This document shows, piece after piece, positions 36,896-49,700 of a DNA stretch of 64,000 nt. Origin of the DNA: Populus alba (Eukaryota; Streptophyta; Magnoliopsida; Malpighiales; Salicaceae); the NCBI RefSeq assembly GCF_005239225.2, contig NC_133297.1, positions 4,472,392 through 4,536,391 on the forward strand. Direction: 5' to 3'. Position 1 is the stretch's first letter, and each line of letters opens with the position of its first letter. Made by a program: the position numbers and the translations under genes. The notes below the pieces were generated by a model. The model searched no databases. It was not told the origin of the DNA and saw nothing but the letters and a program-made list of their open reading frames with translations.

Positions 36896-39800
36896 ATGGG
36901 TTCAAGTAAAAGCAGTTTAAATGGGTCAGGTTCAGGTTCAGGTTCAGGATCAGGGACTAACAAGTTCAAGCGCAGAGCCCTTGCTTCTCTCTTTTGTGGT
37001 GGTTCTGTTTCTCGAGCTCCTATTGAGGTTCTTTAACATCATTTCTCTCCTTCTCTTTAGATTTCTTTTTATGAATCCATCCACGAACTTGAATTTATTT
37101 AATTTAAGTTTAGTACTAAAGAATTCTTTCTGATCAATTAGTTGCTGACTGATGAAACTATTTTAGCATTAATGGTTTTGTTTTTAATGGGATTATCTTT
37201 AGTTATTTGTTCTTTTCTTTGGTTGCTTAGAACATGTTAGAATAAAGTGAAAAACAACGAATGGAAGGAAAAGATAGAATCTTGATATGGGTATTCGATG
37301 TTTTCTCTTCTATTCTTCTTTTTTTTGTTGGGTTGGATGCAAATGTTTTGAAGTCAATATCTCACGAACGTGAAGTTCACTTAACTTATATTACAAGTTT
37401 TTCGTATGAATTTATAAGTTTGATTACGGCGGTTGAGATTTTTGTTTTTCTAGAAATGAATCAAAACAATATTTTTTAATTTTTAAAAAAATTATTTTTG
37501 ATAATAGTATATCAAAATGATAAAAAAACGTAAAAACAACTGATTTTAAGAATTTTGTTTTTCAATTTCATTAAAAACTTTATTTGGAAAGCAATTCTAA
37601 ACGGCCCTGAGTCATAGCTGTTGGTCTGTTATGGTAGATGTTATTCTTATTTATTTGTGCTTGGTTATATCAACAACAAAGACTAAATCCCAAATCAGTT
37701 GCTGTCGGTGATATGGATCCTTTTGTGCCATTCATGTGCTGGGTTACGGTAAAACAAGGGAGAAAACTATCCTGGAAATCGAAAATTGACTGAAGTATCT
37801 TGTAATGGAGTAATTCTGAGACTGATTTTGACTTTCAGATGGGTGATCATGTAGATGAATCATTGACAGGATCTCTTGAGAATCTAGCTACTTGTCATGA
37901 TGTGTCTGCGAGCTCTAAGCAGGCCTCATTTTCTAACCTTGGTTCGGAAACTGGGTTAAGTAGTTCCAGTGTTGAAAGTGGGGACTTATCTCGAAGTAGT
38001 AATGGAAAGGTTGAGGATAGTCCTGCTTCTAAGAATAGCGAGTTACAATCTCAGCAGTCAAATGTCAATGACAGTCTTATGGAAGCTCATGCAGCTAGTG
38101 CTTCTGTAAAAGAACAGACACCAACAGCATCTGTCTCTGATGTTACAACGGTGGCGGGTGTTGCAGGTCCGGATTCTGAGAATCTAGATTCGAATGAGGA
38201 GTCCGTTTCAGATGCAAGTATTGATTTCTCCAATACAAATTCTGTTATTCCTGCTTCCTTAGTACCTCAACAACCACTTTCAGAATTTGTCTCATCTGAT
38301 GTGGAACAAGAAGCGAGGGCTGCAAGAGTGGTTGTTGTTGATGTATTGAGCATACAATCCAACATTTTCTCAAGTAGCTTTGCAGAAATTAGTAACCGTG
38401 AGGCAAGAAGGAATAGTAGAAGGATGTTTTGGGATGCTTTTTCTAGAAGCAGTTTGAGAAGGAATGGAGGTTCCCAAACCTTAGTTCTTACAACTAGTCA
38501 TGCTGATGATCTAGGATCTCATGACAGATGGCTCCTTGATTTTAGTGGCGATTTACATTTCGATGGAGTTGGTCGTGGATCTAGATATTCTAGTACTAGA
38601 AGTCGACGCAGGAGTGAACGATCGTGGCAATCAAGATATGAGGTAACAGTTTATACATTTCCTTCTGATGCAATCTGTTTATGGGATAAATTGTCTAAAG
38701 ACCCTTGAAAGTTTTTTATGTACAGAAAACTTATTTGATCATATAATCAACAATTCATCAAACTGGAGGTTCTTTGACACATGCAATTCATTTTGATTTA
38801 GAATTCTTGTTGCTATTTTTACCTGGTTATGCTTCACAGATTAATATTTCCTGTTTATTGTTTTTTGATTACATTTCATTCATTATGCAGAGAGAAAGAT
38901 TTCATGATGTGCGTGATGAACAAGGTTGGGACGCTTCCTTGTGCCCTGCTGGCCTTCATCGTAATGGTACATGTTTATGTGAACCCTCTTCTGTGGCTGA
39001 GGAGTCTAGCAGCCATGCAAGTATTTCCCAAATAATTCTGTTGACAGATGCACTTTTTGAGGTAACTAGATTTCTTTTACGGTGACTATTTTTGAGGCAC
39101 TCTGCTAGTTCTATGCCTTGAGAAGTGTCGACAGTTTGCACTAGTCCAAATTACATCCTTTAGCTTTCATATGTCTTTCTGTATTGAAAGCATTGATACA
39201 CATAAACTTAGATGATTCCTTCATGTTAACTACATCTACTTTCTAAAAACCTTTACAACTGTGTTAACTCATCAGGTACAATATGTAGAGACTTGTTAAG
39301 TGGAATGGGCATGGGATTTGTAACATTTGTCGTCTTATGTGAAGCATGTTCATAAGCATCACATATGCAGAATCGTCCAATAGTCTTGCTTCTCATGGTT
39401 TTCTTATCGTGTTTGTTTTGTAGGTTTTAGAGGAAATTCATCGCCATCACCTATCCCTTTCACCTTCTATGCTCTCTCTTCCTGCTCCTGAAGCTGTTGT
39501 AAATTCGTTACCTCTGAAGAATTATCAAAAGTCTCATGGAACTGAGAATGTGGCACAGCATGAACAACAGTAAGTGAAAATCTTATAATATAATACAAAA
39601 CTAACATTAGCAATTACTTCTGCTTGAAAAGAGAAGAATAATAAATGACACAAGGTAAGTAATTTACTAACCAGAATAAAGAAAGAAAACCTTTAGGGAG
39701 TAGATGTTTTTGTTACTTCCTAAAAGGGATGCGTGTAGTCATGTGGCTAACACATTATATGTACGTAAAATGTCCTGTATAGCTGTGCGAAATTGTACAA

Positions 39801-40682
39801 GGAGCCATCTTCGTGCTAGGTCACACAGGAGTACAAGAAATATCCATTGATACCATGGCTTCTTGTACCTGCGTGCAACATGCTCTCCCCCCGCATTTGT
39901 ACTTGCTTACCGAATCTACTTTTACATGTGGAGAGGTGGTGATAAAATTCTGACCATGTGAACCGTGGTACTGGATCATGCTAGCCTACAATTTTTGTTC
40001 CTTTTGACTCGACTCAAAATGGGAAAGCGAAAAATGTAGATAAAAAAGGAAAAAAAAATTAATTTGAAGAAAAATAATACATATATACATATATTTTTAA
40101 AATTTATTTTTATATCAGTACGTCAAAACAATAAAAAAGCATAAAAAAATTTAAATTTGTTTCAAAGCTCCGGTTCAATCAGAGGCCAAACACCGCCCTT
40201 AATTCCACGCATAAATCAAGGACTTGAAATCATTTATCTACTGTTCATTTATGATTCTGAATAAATCTGTATGGCCAGCATGCATTCTACTGTTCGCAGT
40301 ATTATTCATTTTCCCTTCAAACGCCTTGTGAACTGAATTCTTGTTCTCTCTAGTTAATCCTGACCAGTATCGGGGAAAAAATATTTACAGGTGTCACATT
40401 TGCTTGGTTGATTATGAGGAAGGAGATAAAATTCGAGTCCTCCCATGTTCTCATGAATTTCACATGGCATGTGTTGACAAATGGCTCAAGGATATACATG
40501 GGTAATCTATCTCTATCACTACCATGCTTGATGTTTTAGATGACCTGGGCTGATTGCGAGCTGAGTTCTAGTTTCTTTTTGTTCTTATGTTCGTTTTCAG
40601 GGTATGCCCTCTCTGCAGAGATGATGTTTGCAAGGGTACGGTTGAAAGTCCGGCCTCAAACCCAGAGAGCACGTCACCTTGA
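36896..40682 (+). CDS. Ser-rich RING-H2 finger protein, probable E3 ubiquitin ligase
   Basis: Six exons, 36896-37027, 37839-38642, 38891-39061, 39424-39569, 40391-40501 and 40601-40682, encode about 481 residues. The C-terminal RING-H2 is complete: C419, C422, C437, H439, H442, C445, C457, C460 ([19 protein letters not shown], then [13 protein letters not shown] and CPLC). RING-H2 domains recruit E2 enzymes for ubiquitin transfer. The long N-terminal half is Ser-rich and probably disordered. The first exon begins MGSSKSS, with Gly2 and Ser6 fitting an N-myristoylation consensus, followed by a Gly-Ser repeat encoded by GGTTCA units. Intron 1 holds a family-M element. Substrate and pathway are unknown. 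Exon 2 begins with ATG, so a shorter product from a downstream start is possible. Confidence 0.85.
37430..37603 (+). repeat. Degenerate MITE-like element, family M, in RING gene intron 1
   Basis: GCGGTTG, GAAATGAATCAAAACAAT and ATCAAAATGAT occur in family order; the outer left end is missing. Confidence 0.45.
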
Positions 40683-43600
40683 TGCATATACATAAAGACT
40701 TGTGAATAGGGCAAAGTTCTTCCTGAAATGGTTCGAGGTCTTTCCACAAGACCACAGGACAAGATTACATGTTAGGAATTTTAATTTTCTTCTTTATGAT
40801 ATCCTACGCTTTAAGCTTTTCAACTAAAGTATAGCTTGCAGTATAATCATTTGCTGTCAACAGTTGTAGAAATCTTATATTATCAAATGGCCATGAATAA
40901 GGTTATGGAAAGTAGAGGACATGGAATAAGATTTTGATATGTCTGAGCCCCGAACTTTTGTTTTTCCTAGTAACATCATCCTGCTTACTCTTTTTTTGGC
41001 TCTAGCTAGCTAGTAACTCGTGCATTTATTTTCTTTCCTGTCACCGAACAATTATTGTACCAAAAAGTTCATCTTTATTACCTATACCAGCAAGGCACCA
41101 ACCTTGCGAATGGCATTGAGTTGGTCAATCCGTTAGCGGCATATGGCTTGTAGAAACTGGATGGGGCCTTCCTGTAAATGCTCACTGCCCAGATAGTTAA
41201 AAGTTGTTTGGTTGAATCTTGCAAAGTAGACTAGTCTAGGAGAAGCTTTGATGAGGAAAAAGCTGGAAGTAGGAATTTCCATTTATTTAATTTTGGGAAA
41301 TATATGACTTTTGGATCTTAGCCGAAAGGTCAATTCAAGTCTTGCAACATGCTAGCGTACTGCAAGCTGCTTTGACTATTTTAGGCCCTTTGATTCCCAA
41401 ACTACGTTCGAGGGCATTTGTGATTCTGTTTGACTCATCCATCTGGGTTTCTTCTTGCTCATGCTTTGCCTGCCTTCATGGGCCATGAGCATCCACATAC
41501 GAATCAAAAGCTAAAGCTTGTATTCTTAACTCATGGGGCCTACATTCATAAGTTTTTTGGGCAGGCATCTATAGAGTGCAGGTGAAGCAAAGTGAGGAGC
41601 AGTAATTGTGCCTGAGAGGGTCACTGTTCTTAAAATCTGTCGGTGTTGTTATGTCTGCTTAACCATTTCTTTTTGTAAAGGAAAAAAGGAGGAGAAAAAC
41701 ACTCGGTTAGAGAACTGGGAGAGGATGGTTCACCTCATCCTCCAACATAAATGAGGTTGGTTGCAGGTTTCAATTAAGAATCAAATGTTCTGCTGGACTG
41801 CAGGGAACAGTCCACCTGATACCACTTCCTACTATACGAACCAACATGCATGCATTCATGTGCTCCTATAATATGCTTGGTTTAGGAAAGCAAGGTATGA
41901 AGGAATGGATGAACTGCCCTCAAATTTTATGCTTGTATAGGCATGTCAGCATGTCATCTGCTGTTCTAGTCCTGACAGAAATTCACCTTCCTGTAGAGCT
42001 TGAGAAGAATCAGCCAAATTCATCAGTTTCTTGGGAATTTCTCCTTTACATCAACAAAAGTAAATAAGAACCCAGTTTTTCCCAACTATATTATCTAGAT
42101 ATTTCAGCTTTGCAGCTTTGCAGGTCCAGATGATAAATACATGTCCTTTTACACATAATCTCTTCTCTCTTTGCGGCTGGGGGTTTACCTAAGCGTCTTA
42201 AGTTTCGTGGGACATCCTCATTGTGCATAAGAACAGATAGCAAAGCTAAGATACGAGAGCTCTACATTTAGCTGAGCTAATCCATTAATGCAGTGGCAAT
42301 GTTAGGTGAGAAAAACTCCATGGCCATTCCCATTGTCATCTATCTAGACTCTGATGATAAAATAACACACGCCCACCATCATTTTTTATGCCCTAACACC
42401 CACTTTATTTTTCTCACCTGCGAAAAACAAGAAATACTTGAGAGCTTTATCTGTTTTTACTCTGGTACATAGTAATTACGACCAGGACCTATCATGCCAG
42501 CATTGTCAGTCAAATAATTGGATCAAAAGCTCCTCCTTGTTGGACATGCAAATCCCGAACGTGGTTTGTCTTCTTCCATGTTTTTAGGCAGGGAGATGAA
42601 GAAAAAAACATTTCATCACAGACTTGTGCACCCAGTTCATATATATTCTGGTGGTAACAGCCTTGTCAGATGAAGCGCTGCTCTGTTTGTTTTTCTTATC
42701 AGAAGCATGCCAAGAGTATGGATGAAGCAACGCAGCTTGAACAAAGAGAAAGATCCCCAGAAAATAACTTTTTTTATTATTGAAAACAGATGGTGGCACG
42801 GGTGTGCTGCTTTCGTACATAATCTACTAAGATAATGAGAATGTTATGTTAATTTTTTATACAATAGAATAATGCAACATCATCCGCTTGCCTCATAAAT
42901 CCACGGTATCCAAGTAAGTGCAGCAACTCCTTACAACCCATTCCCTCGAGTCAACTAATTTTATATATATCAAAAACTGATTTGGATCATGGAACACATC
43001 ACTTATCTCTTAATCACATTGTTATGAATTATTAACTCATCGTGGAATATGAAATCAAGCATGGTTTCAGATTTCATACTCCAACTCAAATTTGACCACG
43101 CAAAGAGTATATATCAACTTCAAAACAATATTGATTTAATTAAGAAAAACAAAAACAAAATAAGGTTGTTTCAGATAAAATCTTCTTGAAATTGACTTGA
43201 CTGGGTTTTATTTTATTTTAACTAGATAATTCAATTTTGATTTCAGGTTCCAGGTCATTGAATCAATCCAGCGAGGTTTAATACCTATAATACTTTAAAA
43301 GATCAAACTTTAGAATAAAACCTATTGAATATGTTTATTTTTTAGTTGTAAGTGATGGTGAGGTTTGTAAGCAGGAAAGAACATTATATTTATGTAATGT
43401 AAAAGTAATTAGTTACTTGAACTAGGAGTTTTGTCATGGATCAAGGTTGCTATCCCTTTAATGAAAGTGAAACAGTTCATATTCTTACATTTATAACAGA
43501 CTCCCATAGGCCAGGCCAGAGCAGTAGGCACACGCCCCTCCTCCTCTCCTCTTTCAAAAACTGCGAGCATTTATTTACTCAGAGATTTCAATTCAATGCC

Positions 43601-43798
43601 TTGGCAGGTGAAACCAATGCCATAAATGACCACCACCACCACTCCCCTGTCTCTCTTTCTTTGCCCCTATCCTCCTCCTCCTCCATCACCCCCACCACAA
43701 TAATCCACCTCACGTTCAGTTACTATCCTATACACACCTGCACTTATTAAAGGCCAACCCGCCCATTTTATCAGCCTCTCTAGAAACTGAAGCAAACG
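40683..43798. other. Spacer between the two RING-H2 genes
   Basis: The first few hundred bases are the RING gene 3' UTR and flank, including a 66-base block (40,897-40,962) repeated at 48,512. From 41,000 to 43,300 base composition is moderate but no frame shows a recognisable domain; the longest ATG frame (41,846) has no support. From about 43,500 the CT- and CCACC-rich DNA is the probable promoter and leader of the ATL gene. Confidence 0.4.
40897..40962 (+). repeat. 66-bp block shared with 48.5 kb
   Basis: From AAGGTTATGGAAAGTA to CCCCGAACTTTTGTT it matches 48,512-48,577 with about two differences. It lies 215 bases downstream of the RING gene stop codon. Confidence 0.85.
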
Positions 43799-44851
43799 AT
43801 GTCTGCTCCCCCAGACTTGTTCACCACAACACCCACCGATACGGCCAGCGGAGGCACCAAGTCTTCGCCGTTTCAGAACCTTAACTCAAGCATCTTGATC
43901 ATCATTTTAATCCTCTCCATCACTCTGTTAGTCTCTGTTTCTCTTTGCTTCCTTCTTCGTGTCTTAAACCGCCGTTGCCTCAGCCACCTCTCTCCCTCTA
44001 GAACCACCGCCACAACTACCACGACAACAGCCCCCTCCTCCTCTAATAACCGTCACTCAGGTAACAACAACCACCGTGTTTCACCAGAAACCTTAGAGCC
44101 TTCCATTGCTGACTCACTTCCTCTCTTCTCCTTTTCCTCCATCAAACGGCGGTCATCCTCCTCCCCTGCTATCTCCGGCGGCGATTGCGCGGTTTGTCTG
44201 TCCAAGTTCGAACCGGATGATCTCTTGCGATTACTTCCGCTTTGTTGTCATGCTTTCCATGCACATTGCATTGACACGTGGGTCAATTCTAACCAATCAT
44301 GTCCTCTCTGCCGGTCTCCTATTCTTATATCGGAGTCCGACCTCGCCAAAGCTATCTCCGATGTCGAAGCTCGCGGTGGTGATAGTTTCCGCCTTGAGAT
44401 TGGTTCTATTAGCCGCCGAGAACATCCTGCTCCTAACTCGGCCTCCTCTCTCTCCACATCCGCCGCCTCCTTTGCTGCAGGCGAGCATCGGAGCTCGTAC
44501 TCTGTTGGTTCGTTTGATTACGTCGTGGAGGAGGAATCGGAGGTTACTATCAATCAATCACACAGGAGGAGCATGTCGAAGGAGAGTGGTGGCGGTGGCG
44601 GTCCGACATTGTCCGAGCAGCAGATTTTGGCAGCGGAAGTGGCTCCGGCGAGAGGAAGTTGGTTAAGAGAATACGTTGACCGTCTATCGACTTCTCTCTC
44701 TTCACGCACGGCATCGTTTAGAGGTTCTGGAAGGTTCTTTACGGGAAGCAGTCGCCGGAGCGAGATCGCCGGTGTTGGGGATTATGATTTGGAGGCGAAC
44801 CGTGTAGGAGAAGAAATTAGTGAACTGTTTCGTTGGTTTTCAGGGGTATAA
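43799..44851 (+). CDS. ATL-type RING-H2 E3 ubiquitin ligase (ATL4-like)
   Basis: Intronless frame of 350 residues, as usual for ATL genes. A single membrane segment covers about residues 31-55 ([18 protein letters not shown]). A basic, Thr/Ser-rich linker with a diverged GLD-like region (about 100-115) follows. The RING-H2 uses C130, C133, C149, H151, H154, C157, C168 and C171, with the ATL-typical tryptophan (W161) in HCIDTWVN. The C-terminal half is long and Ser-rich. ATL proteins sit in plasma or endomembranes and ubiquitinate partners, often in defence and carbon/nitrogen responses. The closest named relative in memory is ATL4. The ATG at 43,799 is the first in frame and precedes the membrane segment at the usual distance. 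Confidence 0.92.
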   Translation: MSAPPDLFTTTPTDTASGGTKSSPFQNLNSSILIIILILSITLLVSVSLCFLLRVLNRRCLSHLSPSRTTATTTTTTAPSSSNNRHSGNNNHRVSPETLEPSIADSLPLFSFSSIKRRSSSSPAISGGDCAVCLSKFEPDDLLRLLPLCCHAFHAHCIDTWVNSNQSCPLCRSPILISESDLAKAISDVEARGGDSFRLEIGSISRREHPAPNSASSLSTSAASFAAGEHRSSYSVGSFDYVVEEESEVTINQSHRRSMSKESGGGGGPTLSEQQILAAEVAPARGSWLREYVDRLSTSLSSRTASFRGSGRFFTGSSRRSEIAGVGDYDLEANRVGEEISELFRWFSGV

Positions 44852-47800
44852 TTCATAAATAGATGAAACGGTTAGGGTCAATTACGGGATTTCAATCTTA
44901 CCGCATTTTCCTGGTCCAGTCCATTTCTTGCTATGTCCACTCTACAACGTACAGAATGACAAGACATGCTGGTAAGTGGATAAAGCAAAAGAGAGAGTGG
45001 AAACTCCTGAATCTATGGTTCCTTCCTTGGCTTGTCATCAATCTTTTTCGTAGATAAAGCACCAAGAGAATGACATTTTTGGAAGCATACTGGTCTATGA
45101 TGCCGAGGGAGATAGATGATGCATGGATGGATGATCCATCCAAGAGGTACATACATAGATGTTGATTTCCAACCTTTCTATAAACGATGGTTTGTGGGTT
45201 TTTTTTTTTTTATTTGAAATTCTAGAGAAAAAAATATATTAATTAGTATTATTAGACACTCAGTACATACGGGGCTGTCATCATGTGAATTCTGTGATTG
45301 CTGAATTGAATGTTGATGTTCATTGGTTGATCTTGGCGAATGGATCACAAGCATACATGAATTAGTTCTTGGTTAATTTAAACGAGTCACGTTCACGTGA
45401 GGTCATATGGACCTTGAGATTAGTCTCTTAATCAGCACTAGCTTAATGATAGGTTCATGGGAGATGAAGTTCATGCATGAATTATGACCTTAGAGGTTCT
45501 TTACCCTGTGTTTTCATGCATCCGATGATTTAGCCATCTTGAATACTTTGAGATAATCTTGATTACCCTTTTGGATATGATGAATTTTTTCTTGAAAAAG
45601 AGGGATTGTCTTGTTGACAGTTTGATTACTGTCAGATACCCCCGGTAATCTGAGCCATGGCCGTGCTTATTAACTTGCAGCTAGAGATCTTAGGAACCTC
45701 CTCTCTGTTAAGAATTTCTGCCACGTATTTTTTTTATCCCTCTCCCCCAGCTTCAAGTCCTCTCCAACTTGACCTAATTTTTGTTGGAGCTGTAGCCATT
45801 TGGACATCTAATCTGGGTGCCCGAAAATCAGCTGCTGACTCCTTGGGAATTAAGGACACGTAGAGAGTATGGTCGGATCAGAAAAGGTCTCCATTTCCAA
45901 TTGAGGGTGATCCCAGACGAGGGTTAGGTAGCTTGGCACACTTGTTTTTCTGGTTATGGATAATAATATATTTGGTTGATAGTGAGACTCAAGTTGTCAG
46001 CAAAATGATGGCTGCGTACTGCGTCCACTCACAACTAGGGAACGAGTGATCGGAAAGGCAACGGCTTGGTTCTGTGCTCGAATTAGAAACCCATGCCTCA
46101 TATGATGCCTTGAAAAATCACACATTCTGCTGCCTCTGCCTTTTGCAAATGGTAAAATCAGCCTTTAAATTGGTCCAAATCAACCCCTCTATTTCCAACC
46201 AAAGGTGATTTGAGTCCTTTTACCCCACTCTTGTATGATTAAATGCCCAGATGAACGCTACGTGTAATTAAGGAGATAGAATTACATGTCCTGATAGATT
46301 TTCGAAAAAACTCCGACCATAAATTTATGGTCAAAGTCCACACACACAGAGATTTGATATTTTTTTTTTTGTTTTATTATGTATTAACTATCAAATATTA
46401 TGTTGCAAATACATGAAGATATATATTTTTTTAATTGAAGGAGAATCCTCAAACCTAGTTAATATGAGATATGACTAAGTGTTTAGTATTGAGATTAAAA
46501 AATATATTAAAATAATTTTTTTTATTTTTTTTCTATACCAACACGTCAAAATCATTTAAAAATATTAAAAAAAATATTAGTTTGATGTTTTTTTAAGTTA
46601 AATGAACTTTTAAAAATGTATTAAAATACAATTCTAAATAAAAAAAAAACGGTGCCCTAGGTAAAACACTCAAAATTCAATCCACTATCATCCCTAGCTA
46701 AATATTTGATAGAGAATCTCAAATTGCCTTTAATTAGAAGTACGACAGTTGTTTTGAGCCAATTTAAAGTAGATGCTTTGATTTGAACAAATCTGTAAAG
46801 TAGAGGAACCATACATGATTTTAAGCCTACAGCCTCCCTTTACCGTGAAACTTGTAGGATTTCTGTTCAAGATTTATTCTCCAGCGCAATTTTTTTAATG
46901 TTTTTGAATTGTTTTAATATTTAATGTTAAAAATTAAGTTTAAAATATAAATAAAAATATTATTTTAATACTTTTTATAATAAAAAACACTTTAAAAATT
47001 AATTTTTATCATATTTTTAAACACTCTTTTAAAACTCGTGAAAGAGTAATGCTAATATTGAATTATAGAATTACAAAATGTATTTATTAAGAAAATAATG
47101 ATTAGAAACGTATATTAACGTATTGAATAAATAAATTTTATCAATAGATTTCATGAAGTGAATTGTTGATGTTTAATAAAAAGTTAGAATTTTGTTTTGC
47201 CAAGGATTGGACACACCTGTCCTGAAAGCCTGAAAGCCTGAAAGCGAGATACGTGAAGAAGGCAGGGAGTTCTTGACTAACAACATTAATAATAATAATA
47301 CAAAAAACCCATGTCTGGTCTGTAAATTCATCATCTTAGACAGGACAAGTTTGTTGGATTAGCCATGTATGGAATCATTTCCATCTTTCTTTGTCGTTTT
47401 GTCAGACTTTTCATGGTCTGTAATTATCCATGAAGAAATCGGGTTAAAATGGAAGTGACTTGAAAGAAACCCCCGACATTTTGTTAGGATTTAGAATTGA
47501 TTGTGACAAGCTGTGCCTGTCTCGTCGAATAACAGTTACGTTTTCAAATTGAGTTAGTAGTTTGTTTCGAGTTATTTTTTATTTATAAATTTATTAAAAT
47601 ATTTTTTAAAATAATTTTGAAATTAACATATTAAAAATATTTGAAAATATAAAAAAATATCTTAAAAAATAATAATTAAAAAACACTTTTAAAACACAAA
47701 AAAAAAAAAAAATTATTTTTTATTTTTATTCTTATTATTTTATCTCTTGTTTTATGAGGATGACAAAACTATCATATATCATATAGAACATGTTTATTAT

Positions 47801-48329
47801 TATTGATGACAGCTCACTTTCAAATTTATTATTTATTTATTTATTTAATTTTATTTTTTTAATATTAATAAATTAAAATTATTTAAAAACACAAAACCAA
47901 AAAAATTTAAAATTTTAAAAAATACTTCTACATCCCATAAACAAACATACTCCTAATTGAAGTTCAAACATAAGATTCGATAAATATGAATTCAATAACC
48001 AAGAAAGAGCTACATAACCCATCACAAATCACAAGTAAATTGTATCTAATTTAATCACGTGATAAAAGGAATTTGATTTTGAAATACAATGGGATGATCA
48101 TATGCATTCATGACATCACAAATGATAAATGAAACCTTTAAATTACGAAAACCTTTTTCAATACACGTCTTGCCAGGATTTCCAAGATCTAAATTCTCTT
48201 CCGAGTTAGCTGCGGGCAGTCTGGGCGCAAATGGGCCCATTATAAAGTGAAACCAACAATTAGTGGGCTTATACATTGGCCGAAACAATCAGGGCCGATG
48301 AGAAGGGCCAGGAAAACTAGTAGCAGTTG
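44852..48329. other. Intergenic region with decayed MITE-like elements
   Basis: ATL 3' UTR to about 45,200, then DNA of moderate composition to about 46,330 without a recognisable gene. AT-rich DNA follows with decayed family-M-like blocks near 46,490-46,640 (ACACGTCAAAATCATTTAAAAA), 46,885-47,040 (reverse) and 47,560-47,700. Three CCTGAAAG units lie at 47,221-47,244. No coding signal was seen. Confidence 0.4.
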
Positions 48330-48720
48330 GAGGGAGGAAAACGTTGGAAACGACACCTGGCCCGGTGAATCGCGGGTTGGATGGATTTGCAGGTTTGTGG
48401 GCTGACCTGAGGCCTATTGGTTTTTTTAATAAAATCAAAGTAATTCTGAATAATTAAAAGAACTAAAATGACTTAATTTAAAAAAATTAAGAAAAAAAAT
48501 CTTATATTATAAGGTTATGGAAAGTACAGGACATGGAATAAGATTTTGATATGTCTTAGCCCCGAACTTTTGTTGGATCGGGGGAAACTTAGAAGAAACA
48601 ACATCTGGACTAGTTCGAATTGTGGGTTGGATGGATTTGCAGGTTCGTGGGCTGACATGAGGTTTATTATATTTTTTTTTAATAAAACAAAGTAATTTTG
48701 AATAATTAAAAAAATTAAAA
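48330..48720. repeat. Local duplication flanking the 66-bp block
   Basis: A unit at about 48,340-48,475 and another at about 48,585-48,720 share GGGTTGGATGGATTTGCAGG, GTGGGCTGAC, TGAGG and AATAATTAAAA in order. The 66-base block copied from 40.9 kb lies exactly between them. Confidence 0.75.
48512..48577 (+). repeat. Copy of the 66-bp block from 40.9 kb
   Basis: Near-identical to 40,897-40,962, which is downstream of the Ser-rich RING-H2 gene, and in the same orientation. Confidence 0.85.
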
Positions 48721-48733
48721 TAATATTTTTTAA

Positions 48734-49700
48734 ATATACTTGTGGTGGATTGTTGAACGAACCATTAAAAAGCCAACTACCAGTAAACCTAACCAGCACA
48801 TACGGATTTTTGTTTTATCACCTCAATAATAAATACTATTAGATATTTATGATTTCTTTTTGGCTAAATTGCTTAAACCTCTGGGAATATTAACCCATTT
48901 ATTAATTAAAAATCAGATTCTTTTATCAAATATTATATGTTCATTCATTAAAAAACTCTAATATGTGAAAGTCACTTGTAAATTAATCTAAACCCTTTAT
49001 CTATTATTAATTTTCGATATCTTTTTTAAGTATTCAAAAAAAATAAAAATATCAATAATGATTGATTCAAGTAGTTCAGTGTTTGTTTCTTTTAAGTAGG
49101 GTTTTGAGTTCAAATTTTATAAATATAGTAATTCATTACCAGAAAGATTTATTTTTTAGTAGATCAATCTGGCTTAATAAAATTATTCGGGTCTAGTGGA
49201 TCTAGATTAAAAAAAATGATAATTGAACTATTTTTCTAATTTATTTCTCACCATCTAATTTAAAAAAAAAACAGCAACAAAAAACGCCAGTAATTTCAGA
49301 ACTAGCCACCCAAACTTCATTAAATCAGGCATCAATCGGCATTGCAATCATCCAACCAAAAACGCCAATAATTTATTTCATTCGTCCCTCTCGGTCATGG
49401 CAGCCCCCTGTAGCATAGTCAAAAGGTAGCTTTTTTATGCTCCACAAAAAACCTTCATCCTTATCCTCTTCCTTTCCTTCATTTTTTTTTTGTTGGGTCG
49501 AGTCCCCGTCTGGACCCATGCTAGCTTGACTAAAGGAAAGAGTTGTCCATTAATTATTAGTGAAGTGAAATGCATGTTTTTCGAACCAAGCCCCACTGCC
49601 CTCGAGATATTAGTCTGCTGGTCACTGTTTTGAGTCCACTTCATTATCAGTACAACTCACATTCATTTTTTTTTTTTTATTTTTATTCAAGAAATGGTCA
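48734..49700 (+). repeat. Duplicated spacer segment, copy A
   Basis: Begins at ATATACTTGTGGTGG. Landmarks shared with the copies at 62.3-63.7 kb are GTTGAACGAACCAT, AGCCAACTACCAGTAAACCT, CTCTGGGAATATTAACCC, GTGAAAGTCACTTGTAAA, CGCCAGTAATTTCAGAACTA, GAACCAAGCCCCACTG and GTCTGCTGGTCA. Weaker similarity continues to about 49,810. No coding potential was seen. It lies 1.2 kb left of the DUF247 start. Confidence 0.9.
49059..49218 (+). repeat. SINE-like element inside the duplicated segment
   Basis: A box A-like TAGTTCAGTG (49,072-49,081) and a box B-like GAGTTCAAAT (49,106-49,115) lie about 22-25 bases apart. A body (TCAATCTGGCTTAATAAAATT, ATTCGGGTCTAGTGGAT) and an A-run tail at about 49,209-49,216 follow. 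The same element is in copies B and C, so it predates the duplication. Confidence 0.45.

Noticed and set aside
41846..42067. 73-codon frame between the RING-H2 genes
   Set aside because: No domain, ordinary start context and no splice-consistent neighbours.
43436..43750. 104-codon frame upstream of the ATL gene
   Set aside because: Runs through CT- and CCACC-rich leader DNA; composition explains the open frame.
44106..44666. 186-codon frame inside the ATL gene in another frame
   Set aside because: Overlaps the RING-H2 frame, which has all eight metal ligands; the alternative has no domain.
45657..45863. 68-codon frame with a good start context (GCCATGGCC)
   Set aside because: No family similarity, no recognisable promoter or conservation evidence, and length is within chance expectation.
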